A stretch of DNA of 64,000 nt. Origin: Paraburkholderia heleia NBRC 101817. GTDB lineage: Bacteria; Pseudomonadota; Gammaproteobacteria; Burkholderiales; Burkholderiaceae. This document shows positions 17,728 to 25,061 of this stretch, piece after piece. Under the pieces are notes generated by a model. It was not told where the DNA came from, made no database searches, and saw nothing but the letters and a program-made list of their open reading frames with translations. The DNA lies in the NCBI RefSeq assembly GCF_000739775.1, contig NZ_BBJH01000015.1:1-64000 (forward strand). Direction: 5' to 3'. A program made the translations under genes and the position numbers. The first letter of the stretch is position 1; every line of letters starts with the position of its first letter.

Positions 17728-18885
17728 TTACCGTGCGCCTACCAGCCGCACGCGCGTAATTTCCGAAGGCGCGCCAAGGCGCTTGGGTGGCCCCCAGTAG
17801 CCCGTGCCGCGGCTCGTGTAGACCCACAGGCTGCCGAGCTTTTCGAGGCCCGCCGTGAACGGCTGCTGCAGCCGCACGAGAAAATTCCACGGGAAGATCT
17901 GGCCGCCGTGCGTGTGGCCGGAGAGTTGCAGCGTGAAGCCCGCGTCGAGGGCGGCGTGGGCCGTGCGCGGCTGGTGCGCGAGCAGGACGCGCGTGTCGAC
18001 GTCGGCTGGCGCGCCGCGCAGCGCTTGCGCCGGATCGCTGCGGTGCGCGGGATCGAACTGGCCGCCCGTGTAGTCGGTCACGCCGGCCAGTACGAGCCGC
18101 GCGCCGCCACGCTCGATCACCACATGCTGGTTCATCAGCACCGTGAGGCCGATGCGGCGGAACTCGGCAATCCAGGCATCCGCGCCCGAGTAGTACTCGT
18201 GGTTGCCGGTCACGAGATACACGCCGTGATGCGCAGTGAGCTTCCCGAGCGGCGCGGTATGGTCGGCGAGATATGCCACGCTGCCGTCCACCACGTCGCC
18301 CGTGATGGCGACCACGTCGGCATCGAGCTGGTTCACGGCGCGCACAATGGCATCGACGTAACCGTGCTTGATCGTCGGCCCGACGTGAATGTCGCTCAGT
18401 TGCACGATGGTGAAACCGTCGAGCGCCGCGGGCAGACCGCGAATCGGCACCTCGACGTTGCGCACGCGCGCGCGCCGCCGGGCGTTGAAGAAGCCGAACC
18501 CGGAGGAGAGGAACGCAAGCACGATCACGGCGGCGGCGCTCACGGTGCGCCAGCCGGCGAGATCGATTGCCTTGGGCCACAGTGCCTCCACGGTCATGGC
18601 CGAGGCGAGCACGATGTCGCGCGCGACGGTCAGCATGAGCAGCGACGAGAAGAAGCCCATGGCGAGCATGCCGATCCAGGCGAGGCGGTCGCCGAGCGGC
18701 TGGCGCTTGAAGCGCCGCGCGAGCATGCCGGGCGGAATGAACAGCACCGAGAGCACGAGCCACAGCACGGCGAGCCATTTGCCCGCGGCGGGCACCGGCA
18801 GGTCGGGAATCAGGCGAAAGCCGACATAAGCATGCAGCAGCACGCCGATGGCAATGAAGCGGACCAGAAACGAGAGTCGGGGCAT
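17728..18885 (-). CDS. membrane-anchored metallophosphoesterase (YkuE/YaeI-like)
   Basis: A 385-residue protein. About four hydrophobic helices (residues 5-160) precede a calcineurin-like phosphoesterase domain with the dimetal motifs QLSDIHVG, AITGDVVDG, TGNHEYY, LLAHQP and LSGHTHGGQ. All expected metal ligands are present. Related proteins act on UDP-diacylglucosamine or membrane phospholipid substrates, but the substrate here is unknown. The ATG at 18885 (MPRLSFLVRFIAI) starts directly at the first helix; upstream sequence in frame looks non-coding. It may be cotranscribed with the PerM gene downstream. Confidence 0.92.
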   Translation of the reverse strand: MPRLSFLVRFIAIGVLLHAYVGFRLIPDLPVPAAGKWLAVLWLVLSVLFIPPGMLARRFKRQPLGDRLAWIGMLAMGFFSSLLMLTVARDIVLASAMTVEALWPKAIDLAGWRTVSAAAVIVLAFLSSGFGFFNARRRARVRNVEVPIRGLPAALDGFTIVQLSDIHVGPTIKHGYVDAIVRAVNQLDADVVAITGDVVDGSVAYLADHTAPLGKLTAHHGVYLVTGNHEYYSGADAWIAEFRRIGLTVLMNQHVVIERGGARLVLAGVTDYTGGQFDPAHRSDPAQALRGAPADVDTRVLLAHQPRTAHAALDAGFTLQLSGHTHGGQIFPWNFLVRLQQPFTAGLEKLGSLWVYTSRGTGYWGPPKRLGAPSEITRVRLVGAR

Positions 18886-19332
18886 GGCGGCGCAAATGGA
18901 TGAGAGCGGACCGGCGTGGACTGGCGCGCCGCGTACGGCGCGCTGCAGCAAAGCCCAATCGTCGAAGTCCGATCGAAAACCCGGTGGACGGGTCGGTACA
19001 GGTAGGCTGCGTTGCATTTTACCGGCGCAGCAGACTTCGTGCCGTTCGGTGGCGGCGGTTTCCGGATGCGCGTGCTGTGATGCGCCATGAAGGAGTCTGG
19101 TGATTGCGCATGAACATACATGCATGCGTGTATGCATAGGCTTCGACGCTTCACAGTCTATACGTGTGGCAGTGCGGCATTTCCCTGGATTGCCAGCGCG
19201 ATCCCCCTGGTTGCACCATGTTTCCGTGGGGGCCGGGCGCACTCTATTAAACGTCCATTGAATCGGCCCCTGCGATGGACTATGCTCGAAACGAGGCCCG
19301 CGCGGTTTCGGGCGCTCTGGGGGAGACGGATC
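18886..19332. other. 447-bp intergenic region with palindrome and promoter-like elements
   Basis: No convincing gene is present. The region holds a near-perfect 20-bp palindrome at 19115-19134 and a sigma70-like promoter pair facing the small membrane-protein gene (TTGAAT at 19258, 17-bp spacer, TATGCT at 19281). The base composition dips in GC in this stretch, as expected for a divergent promoter region. Confidence 0.5.
19258..19286 (+). promoter_or_regulatory. candidate sigma70 promoter
   Basis: TTGAAT (19258-19263) and TATGCT (19281-19286) are separated by 17 bp, 47 bp upstream of the ATG at 19333. Each box matches four of six consensus bases. Visual call only. Confidence 0.4.
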
Positions 19333-19668
19333 ATGAAAGGAATCCGGCCGGTCGCACATGGACTGCATGAGGGTTTGCATGGTCGTCACGTGGGGTATGA
19401 GGGCAGTCATGTCATGCTGCCGATGGTCGTTCTCTCGATCATGGCCATCGCGCTGTATATCGCGGTCAAGCACATCGATATTCTCGAAATTGGCCGAAGC
19501 GCGTTATTCGACGTCGTGATGGTGTTCGTCGCGCTCGGTATTGCGGGCATGTTCGGCGTGCTGGGCGCCTGGCTGCGATCCCGCACCACCGACGAACCCG
19601 CCGAAGGCTTCTGCTTCGTCGGCGCGCTCATCGGCGCGGCAGTGTTCTACATCGCGCTGCTCACCTGA
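19333..19668 (+). CDS. small three-helix membrane protein, unknown function
   Basis: A 111-residue protein. A short N-terminus rich in His and Gly (VAHGLHEGLHGRHVGYEGSH) is followed by three predicted transmembrane helices (about residues 28-48, 58-84 and 91-111). It ends directly in the last helix (FYIALLT). GGGAGACGG provides the ribosome site. I do not recognise a family. The histidine cluster just before the first helix could bind a metal, but that is speculation. It is followed after about 100 bp by the AlkB-like gene on the same strand. Confidence 0.7.
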   Translation: MKGIRPVAHGLHEGLHGRHVGYEGSHVMLPMVVLSIMAIALYIAVKHIDILEIGRSALFDVVMVFVALGIAGMFGVLGAWLRSRTTDEPAEGFCFVGALIGAAVFYIALLT

Positions 19669-19775
19669 TTCGTTTGTTTGCAGTTTCGATTGATTCGCTA
19701 TCCTGCGAGGACGCGAGGCGGCCGGGCCCGCGCCGTGCGAAACTGCCTGTTTCCCGCTCGATAGAAGCACTCCCG

Positions 19776-20372
19776 ATGTTCGATCTTTTCGACGATACGC
19801 CTGCCCCCGACGTGGCCTGGCATCCGTCATGGCTCGCGCCGGAGGCGGCGGCAGAGGCGCTTGCGCGCATCATCGCCGAGGCCGACTGGCGTCAGGAACG
19901 CATTCGCACGCCCGGCGGCTGGGTGGACCAGCCGCGCCTCACAGCCTGGCAGGGCGACGAAGGCGCGGTATACGTCTATTCAGGCATCCGAAACATTCCG
20001 CAGCCGTGGACCAGCCAGGTCGCCGCACTGCGTGACGCCATTTCGGCGCTTTGCGGCGTGCGCTTCAACAGCGTGCTGCTCAACCGCTATCGCACGGGCG
20101 CGGACAGCATGGGCTGGCACGCGGATCACGAACCCGAACTCGGCTCCGAGCCGGTGATTGCCTCGCTGAGCCTCGGCGCGACGCGGCGCTTCGACTTGCG
20201 CCACAACGCGACGGGCGTGGTGCGTTCTTTCCGGCTGACGAGCGGCAGCCTGCTCGTGATGCAGGGAAAAACCCAGGCGCAGTGGCGGCATCGCGTGCCG
20301 AAGGAGCCTGCTGTGAACGGCGAGCGCGTGAATCTCACGTTTCGTGTGATAGCGCCGAATTTTCGGGAATAA
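19776..20372 (+). CDS. AlkB-like 2-oxoglutarate/Fe(II) dioxygenase
   Basis: A 198-residue protein of the ALKBH2/3-like branch of AlkB. The iron ligands are visible as His115 and Asp117 in GWHADHE, plus His172 in QWRHRVPK. The 2-oxoglutarate-binding arginines lie in the C-terminal RVNLTFR motif, and NRYRTG and LSLGATRRFDLR are also conserved. These enzymes repair N-alkylated bases (1-meA, 3-meC) in DNA or RNA by oxidative demethylation. The ATG at 19776 (MFDLFDD) fits the family start. It is monocistronic and convergent with the mdc operon. Confidence 0.92.
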   Translation: MFDLFDDTPAPDVAWHPSWLAPEAAAEALARIIAEADWRQERIRTPGGWVDQPRLTAWQGDEGAVYVYSGIRNIPQPWTSQVAALRDAISALCGVRFNSVLLNRYRTGADSMGWHADHEPELGSEPVIASLSLGATRRFDLRHNATGVVRSFRLTSGSLLVMQGKTQAQWRHRVPKEPAVNGERVNLTFRVIAPNFRE

Positions 20373-20375
20373 GCG

Positions 20376-20427
20376 GCAAGATCGCTGTGGATCGATGGAA
20401 AATCGCCGATCTTCGATCCACTTGCCG
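20376..20427. terminator. inverted repeat between convergent operons, possible terminator
   Basis: A 9-bp perfect stem (GTGGATCGA at 20388-20396 with TCGATCCAC at 20414-20422) is flanked by an outer GGCAA/TTGCC pair. It lies just downstream of the AlkB-like stop and 80 bp downstream of the mdcH stop. The loop is long and no clear T-tract follows, so a role in termination is uncertain. Confidence 0.4.
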
Positions 20428-20507
20428 AGCGTGCAGGAGTAACTTTGCGCTAAAAATCAAATAAGAATTTATGCGCATAAACACCGAAATCGCCGTTAGT
20501 GCTGCGA

Positions 20508-21446
20508 TCAGTCGTCCGCGCCGAGCCGGCGCTGCACGATCGCGACGAGCCGTTCCAGCGGCAAACCCGAGCCCGCGAGCGCGGTCACCTCGGGATAGTG
20601 CTCGCGCGCGATGTCTGTGAGCACCTGGCCAGGCGGCGCTTCGACCAGCACGCTCGCGCCCGACTCGATCATGACCGTGAGCGCGTCGTACCAGCGCACC
20701 GTGTAGCGCATGTTGGTGGCGAGATCGGCGCGGATGGCGTCGGCGCTGTAGAGCGGCCTGCCGCCGCGATTGTCGATATAGACGCCGCGCGGCGCACGAA
20801 ATGGTATGTCGCGTGCCCACCCGGTGAGCGCCTCGGCGGCGCCGGACAATAGTTCGCAATGCGAAGGAACGGCCACGGCAAGCCGTTGCGCCTTGCGCGC
20901 ACCGGCGCCGAGCGCGCGGGCCGCGAAGGCTTCGAGCGCGCCGTCGGCGCCGGCCACGACGATCTGGCGCGGCGCGTTGACGTTCGCCACGTACACGCGC
21001 TCGCCGCCTTCGCGAGCATGCGCGTCGGCGATCGTTTCCACCTGCGTCTCGGTCAGCCCCGCGACGGCCGTGAGGCCATAGCCCGAGGGCCACGCGCTTT
21101 CCATCAGCTCGGCGCGTTTGCGCACCATGTGCAGCGCGTCGCCAAACGCGAGAGCCTCGCAGCTTACGGCGGCCGCATAAGCGCCCACGGAAAGCCCTGC
21201 GCTGAATTGCGGCGCGAGTCCTTCGTGCGCGAGCGCGCGCGCCACGGCCACGCCCGCGACCGTGAGGCCGATCTGCACGGCAACCGTGGAGCGCAAGGCG
21301 TCGTCGCTGTCGAGCGTGAGGACGTCGAAGCCGAGTGCCGCCGACGCCTCGTCGAGCGTCGCCCGCACGGCGTCGTGCTGCGGCAGTGTGTGGAGGAAGC
21401 CGGCGTTTTGCGCGCCCTGGCCCGGAAAGAGCAGCGCGAGTGTCAT
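20508..21446 (-). CDS. mdcH: malonate decarboxylase epsilon subunit, malonyl-CoA:ACP transacylase
   Basis: A 312-residue FabD-like acyltransferase. It has the N-terminal LLFPGQGAQ motif and the nucleophile elbow GLSVGAYAA (Ser in G-x-S-x-G), with a catalytic His in VPSHCELL. In malonate decarboxylase systems MdcH loads the first malonyl group from malonyl-CoA onto the ACP's 2'-(5''-phosphoribosyl)-3'-dephospho-CoA arm, activating the holoenzyme. It is the last gene of the mdc operon. Its ATG overlaps the mdcG stop by 4 bp, so it is translationally coupled. Confidence 0.94.
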   Translation of the reverse strand: MTLALLFPGQGAQNAGFLHTLPQHDAVRATLDEASAALGFDVLTLDSDDALRSTVAVQIGLTVAGVAVARALAHEGLAPQFSAGLSVGAYAAAVSCEALAFGDALHMVRKRAELMESAWPSGYGLTAVAGLTETQVETIADAHAREGGERVYVANVNAPRQIVVAGADGALEAFAARALGAGARKAQRLAVAVPSHCELLSGAAEALTGWARDIPFRAPRGVYIDNRGGRPLYSADAIRADLATNMRYTVRWYDALTVMIESGASVLVEAPPGQVLTDIAREHYPEVTALAGSGLPLERLVAIVQRRLGADD

Positions 21447-22120
21447 GCCGCTTGCCACGGGTCGGCGACGAGTTGCGCGCCGCTGGAGGCGCGCGCCAGC
21501 ACGCGCGGCTTGTGCGCCGCGAGTTCGGCGAGCGCGACGCCGCCTGCGGGTGTTTCGAGCTGCGCGTCGATGCGTGTGCCGCAGCGGCTGGCGGCTTGCG
21601 CGAGCGTTTGCGCCAGCGAGTCGATGGTCGCGCGTGAGACGCGCTGCGGCAGGCGAATCAGGATGTCGAGGTCGCTCGATGCCGTGAGGGTGGGAACGCC
21701 CGTTGCGAGTTCGAAACCGGCGCTGCCTGTCGGGCCCCAAACGTAATTGCGCAGCGGCGCGGCTCTCGTGCGCAGGGCGGCGAGCGCGATGAACGCGGGC
21801 AGCGCGCGCCGCGCGCGAAGCGGCTCCACTGCGGGCAGATGCTCCGGAGCGAGGGATGCTTCGATATCCTCAGTATTGAGCCACGTGCCGAAACGCTCCG
21901 AACGTACGCTGCCGCGCACGCCTACCGCCACGAAACCCGCCGCCGCGCGCGTGCGCCGCACGACCACCCAAGGCGCGCGGGCAAGCGCTGCGCGTACCCA
22001 GTCCGGTTCGTCGCCCGATGGTGTATGGCGCGCGACGCGAAGCAGGTCGTGCGCGCGCCAGCGCGCATCGTCCACGCGCGGCGCGTCGACAGCGAACGGC
22101 GGGGCGGCGCGCATGTGCAT
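21443..22120 (-). CDS. mdcG: malonate decarboxylase holo-ACP synthase (phosphoribosyl-dephospho-CoA transferase)
   Basis: A 225-residue MdcG. It transfers the triphosphoribosyl-dephospho-CoA made by MdcB onto Ser25 of MdcC. The nucleotidyltransferase-like centre is visible in LTASSDLDILIRLP, with a paired acidic motif, and NYVWGPTGSAGFEL precedes it. I chose the ATG at 22120, which overlaps the mdcE stop by one base (TGATG). The ATG at 22114 is an alternative. The gene overlaps mdcH by 4 bp. Confidence 0.93.
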   Translation of the reverse strand: MHMRAAPPFAVDAPRVDDARWRAHDLLRVARHTPSGDEPDWVRAALARAPWVVVRRTRAAAGFVAVGVRGSVRSERFGTWLNTEDIEASLAPEHLPAVEPLRARRALPAFIALAALRTRAAPLRNYVWGPTGSAGFELATGVPTLTASSDLDILIRLPQRVSRATIDSLAQTLAQAASRCGTRIDAQLETPAGGVALAELAAHKPRVLARASSGAQLVADPWQAA

Positions 22121-22935
22121 CAGCTGGCGTCCCACTGTTGCGCGAGGCGCTTGCGCACCTCGATCGACGCCGCGCGCGTACGCTGCGCCGACTCACCCTG
22201 CAGTCGATGCGCGAGCCCGCTCCTGTCGCCGCGTGCTTCCCGCACCTTCTGTGCGAGCACATCGCGCACGTGTGCGATCTGCGCTTCGCCCGGCGCGTCC
22301 GCATCGACGCCTTCGATCAACTCGTCGAGCAAACCAAGCTTCGCGAACGAAGCCATCGAATACGACATCGGCACGATCTTTTCGCCCAGCTCGTCGAGGT
22401 CTTCGACGCTGCGCCGCGTGACGCGCGCAGCCGCTTCCTTGCCCATGGCGTGGACCATCGTGCCGGGCGCGTCGAGCGCGACGATGCGATTGGCCTGGTA
22501 GCCGTGCGCGAGAAACGCGCCCGACATGGCGGGCCCGACGATCAGCGCCACGATGGGATGCCCCGCGAGGCGCGCGCTTGCGTAGGCGTCCACGGCCGAG
22601 GCGCAGGCGAGGTGAATGCCGAGCATCTCCTCCCGATAGCCGTAAGCCTGGCTCTTCACATCCACGATCGCGATGATGGGGCGGCGCTGGCCGCTCGCGG
22701 CGTCTTCGGTCATCGCTTCGCGCACGGCCTTCGCGAGCTGCCAGCCTTGTTCGAGGCCCACCACGTTCTCTCGCGCGCGTGGAAAGCGGTTCGCGGGATC
22801 GGGTGCGACCGTGATGAAGCGCGCGGTTTCGCTGCCGAGCGGCGCATCGGCATATTGCACGCACGCGCCCTGCGTGTGCGCGCCCGCGAGGGCGCGCAGC
22901 CAGCGTGAGCCTCGGCTCGTCGTCGTGTCGTTCAT
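22120..22935 (-). CDS. mdcE: biotin-independent malonate decarboxylase gamma subunit
   Basis: A 271-residue subunit of the crotonase-like carboxyltransferase fold. Together with MdcD it decarboxylates malonyl-S-ACP to acetyl-S-ACP. It has the PIIAIVDVKSQAYGYREEMLGIHLA and LIVGPAMSGAFLAHGYQANRIVALD segments typical of MdcE. It lies in the middle of a tightly overlapping operon: its start overlaps the mdcD stop (ATGA) and its stop overlaps the mdcG start. Length agrees with the family. Confidence 0.94.
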   Translation of the reverse strand: MNDTTTSRGSRWLRALAGAHTQGACVQYADAPLGSETARFITVAPDPANRFPRARENVVGLEQGWQLAKAVREAMTEDAASGQRRPIIAIVDVKSQAYGYREEMLGIHLACASAVDAYASARLAGHPIVALIVGPAMSGAFLAHGYQANRIVALDAPGTMVHAMGKEAAARVTRRSVEDLDELGEKIVPMSYSMASFAKLGLLDELIEGVDADAPGEAQIAHVRDVLAQKVREARGDRSGLAHRLQGESAQRTRAASIEVRKRLAQQWDAS

Positions 22936-23813
22936 GCGTTTTCTCCGCTCGGGTTCAGGGGCGAAGCGGTGAATACCGCACGCATCGTTTCAGGGGTGAC
23001 GCTCGCGGGATCGATCTGCGCGAGTTTCGCGAGCGTGGCATCCACATCCGCCGAGCGCGGCGTGCGCGGCGCGCCTTGCGCAAACGCCGCGCGCACGGCG
23101 GCGCGCACGTCGTCCACGGCGTCTTCGACGAGCGCATCGGCGAAGCCCGTCTGCACGCGCTGCTCGCCGCCGATCAATCGCCACACCTGGCGGCGGTCGC
23201 TCGAATCGAGTTCCTCGATGCCGGCTTCCTGCTCGATCACCTCCGGACCGTTCATGCCGAGGCGGCCCTGCTTCGTCATCACGAGCGTCGAACACAGGGC
23301 GGCCGCGAGCGACATGCCGCCAAAACAGCCCACCATGCCCGCGATCACGCCGACCACGTTCACGTGTGCGCGCAACGCGACGATGGCCGACTGGATCTCT
23401 GCAATCACGGCGAGGCCGAGATTGGCCTCCTGCAAGCGCACCCCACCGGTTTCGAACAGGATGACGGGCCGAACGATCTTGCCGCGCCCGCAGTCGGCGA
23501 GTGCCAGTTCGAGTGCGGCGGCGATCTTGCTGCCCGACACTTCGCCGATGCTGCCGCCCTGGAATGCCGATTCGATCGCGGCGACGACGGCGGGCTCGCC
23601 GTCGATGGTGCCGCGCGCGATCACCGCGCCGTCGTCGGCCTGGCAGACGATGCCCTGCAACGGCAGCCACGGCGATTCGATACGGTCGAACGGCCCAAGC
23701 AGTTCGCGGAACGTGCCCGCGTCCAGCACGGCGGCTGCGCGCTCACGCGCGCTCAATTCGATGAAGCTCTCGCGCAGCAGCGTGGCCGGCGTCAGTGGAT
23801 TCGTGCCGCTCAT
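22932..23813 (-). CDS. mdcD: biotin-independent malonate decarboxylase beta subunit
   Basis: A 293-residue carboxyltransferase beta-like subunit, with family segments GIVCQADDGAVIARGTIDGEPAVVAAIESAFQGGSIGEVSG and VILFETGGVRLQEANLGLA. With MdcE it forms the decarboxylase active site acting on malonyl-S-ACP. No biotin-carboxyl-carrier gene is present nearby, consistent with the biotin-independent (Mdc) rather than Mad pathway. It overlaps mdcC upstream by 4 bp and mdcE downstream by 4 bp. Confidence 0.94.
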   Translation of the reverse strand: MSGTNPLTPATLLRESFIELSARERAAAVLDAGTFRELLGPFDRIESPWLPLQGIVCQADDGAVIARGTIDGEPAVVAAIESAFQGGSIGEVSGSKIAAALELALADCGRGKIVRPVILFETGGVRLQEANLGLAVIAEIQSAIVALRAHVNVVGVIAGMVGCFGGMSLAAALCSTLVMTKQGRLGMNGPEVIEQEAGIEELDSSDRRQVWRLIGGEQRVQTGFADALVEDAVDDVRAAVRAAFAQGAPRTPRSADVDATLAKLAQIDPASVTPETMRAVFTASPLNPSGENA

Positions 23814-24112
23814 GACTGCGCCTCCTGCGCGGCTTCCACGGCTTCCGCGAGCCGCAGCGCCACCACGCCGGGCGTGGCGCCGAAGTCGTTGATCTCGATG
23901 AGCGCCGCGCCGTCGTAGCGCGTGAAGAAGCGGTCGAGCACGCTCTTCCAGATGTGGCTATAGCCGTCCACGCTCGTATGCACGACCACGCGCGCCTGCA
24001 TGTCGCTCGCGGGCTGCAGCAGCACTTCGAGATCGCCCGAGCCCACCACGCCCACGTGGGCGCGCGTCGTCACGGCGCGTTGCGCCGGATAGTCGAATGT
24101 CAGTTGTTCCAT
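23810..24112 (-). CDS. mdcC: malonate decarboxylase acyl carrier protein (delta subunit)
   Basis: A 100-residue acyl carrier. The prosthetic-group serine is Ser25 in VGVVGSGDLEVLLQP, the same position as in characterised MdcC proteins. The arm is 2'-(5''-phosphoribosyl)-3'-dephospho-CoA rather than phosphopantetheine. The carrier shuttles acetyl and malonyl groups between MdcA and MdcDE. Its start overlaps the end of mdcB by 13 bp, and its stop overlaps mdcD. Confidence 0.95.
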   Translation of the reverse strand: MEQLTFDYPAQRAVTTRAHVGVVGSGDLEVLLQPASDMQARVVVHTSVDGYSHIWKSVLDRFFTRYDGAALIEINDFGATPGVVALRLAEAVEAAQEAQS

Positions 24113-25056
24113 GAAACCGTCCTCCCGCCCATGCGGTGCTGAACCAGTCTGTCGATGAAGAGCGTCGCGGCGAGCAGATCGGCCGCGCCACCCGGCGATG
24201 CGTTGAGTGCGAGCAGGCCGCGTTCGAGCGCGTCGAACGCGGCGCGGCCGGCTTGCGTGGCGAGGCCGCCGGCGTCGCGCACGCGCTGCGCGCCCGCTTG
24301 CGCGGCCTCGCGCCCGGCGAGCCCCGCGCGATGCAGCACGCAGGTGTCGTCGAGCGAGGCCATGATCGCGAGCAGGGCGTCCACGCGCGCGTGGGCTTCT
24401 TCGTGGCCTTGCGCGCGTGCGGCGTGCAGGGCGGGCAGACCCACGCGCACGACATGCGGAAAGCTTTCTTGCGCTTCGCTGCGCGCGCCGCCTACGTGGT
24501 AGCGCTGCCGCACGCGCTCTCCGTTGCTCTGCGCGGGCTGCGAGAGCAGGTCGTCGAAGCGCGCGATCTGTGCGGCCGTTTCGCAGATGTGCGCCGCGTG
24601 GGCACACTCGCCGTCGCTGCCTTGCGGTGTATGCGCGATCGCTGCGCCCGCCACCAGCAGCCCGACAATCCAGATCGCGCCGCGATGCGCGTTGCTGCCT
24701 TGCGTCGCGCGCATCATGGCGGCTTCGCCGGCGCGGCCGATGCGCGCGAGATCGGTGCGCAGCGCCGTGCCGGGCGAGGCCCCGCGCGAAGCGCGCGCGA
24801 GCGCTTCGAACGTGGGTTCGAGCGCGTGCGCCGAACGCAGCATCGTCGCCAGATCGAGATCGTTGTGCGCGCCACTACCGCGCGCGTCCACGAGCGCGGG
24901 CTTGGGCGTGAGGCGCGCCTCTTCGATCAGCGCGTCGCGGGCGAAGCGGGCGAGCAGCGCGCTGGAGGAGGCGAGCCGCGCGTCGCCGGCGTACGCGATA
25001 CGGCGCGCGAGACCCGCCGAGCCCTCGGCAAGCACCGCAAAAGGAGGCGTACGCAT
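24100..25056 (-). CDS. mdcB: triphosphoribosyl-dephospho-CoA synthase
   Basis: A 318-residue CitG/MdcB-family enzyme that joins dephospho-CoA and ATP to make the precursor of the MdcC prosthetic group. Family motifs include LTPKPALVDARGSGAHNDLDLATMLRSA and GSNAHRGAIWIVGLLVAGAA. The ATG at 25056 (MRTPPFAVLAEG) follows AGGAG (CGCCTCCTT on the plus strand) and begins 6 bp after the mdcA stop. The gene overlaps mdcC by 13 bp. Confidence 0.94.
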   Translation of the reverse strand: MRTPPFAVLAEGSAGLARRIAYAGDARLASSSALLARFARDALIEEARLTPKPALVDARGSGAHNDLDLATMLRSAHALEPTFEALARASRGASPGTALRTDLARIGRAGEAAMMRATQGSNAHRGAIWIVGLLVAGAAIAHTPQGSDGECAHAAHICETAAQIARFDDLLSQPAQSNGERVRQRYHVGGARSEAQESFPHVVRVGLPALHAARAQGHEEAHARVDALLAIMASLDDTCVLHRAGLAGREAAQAGAQRVRDAGGLATQAGRAAFDALERGLLALNASPGGAADLLAATLFIDRLVQHRMGGRTVSWNN

Positions 25057-25061
25057 CGCGC

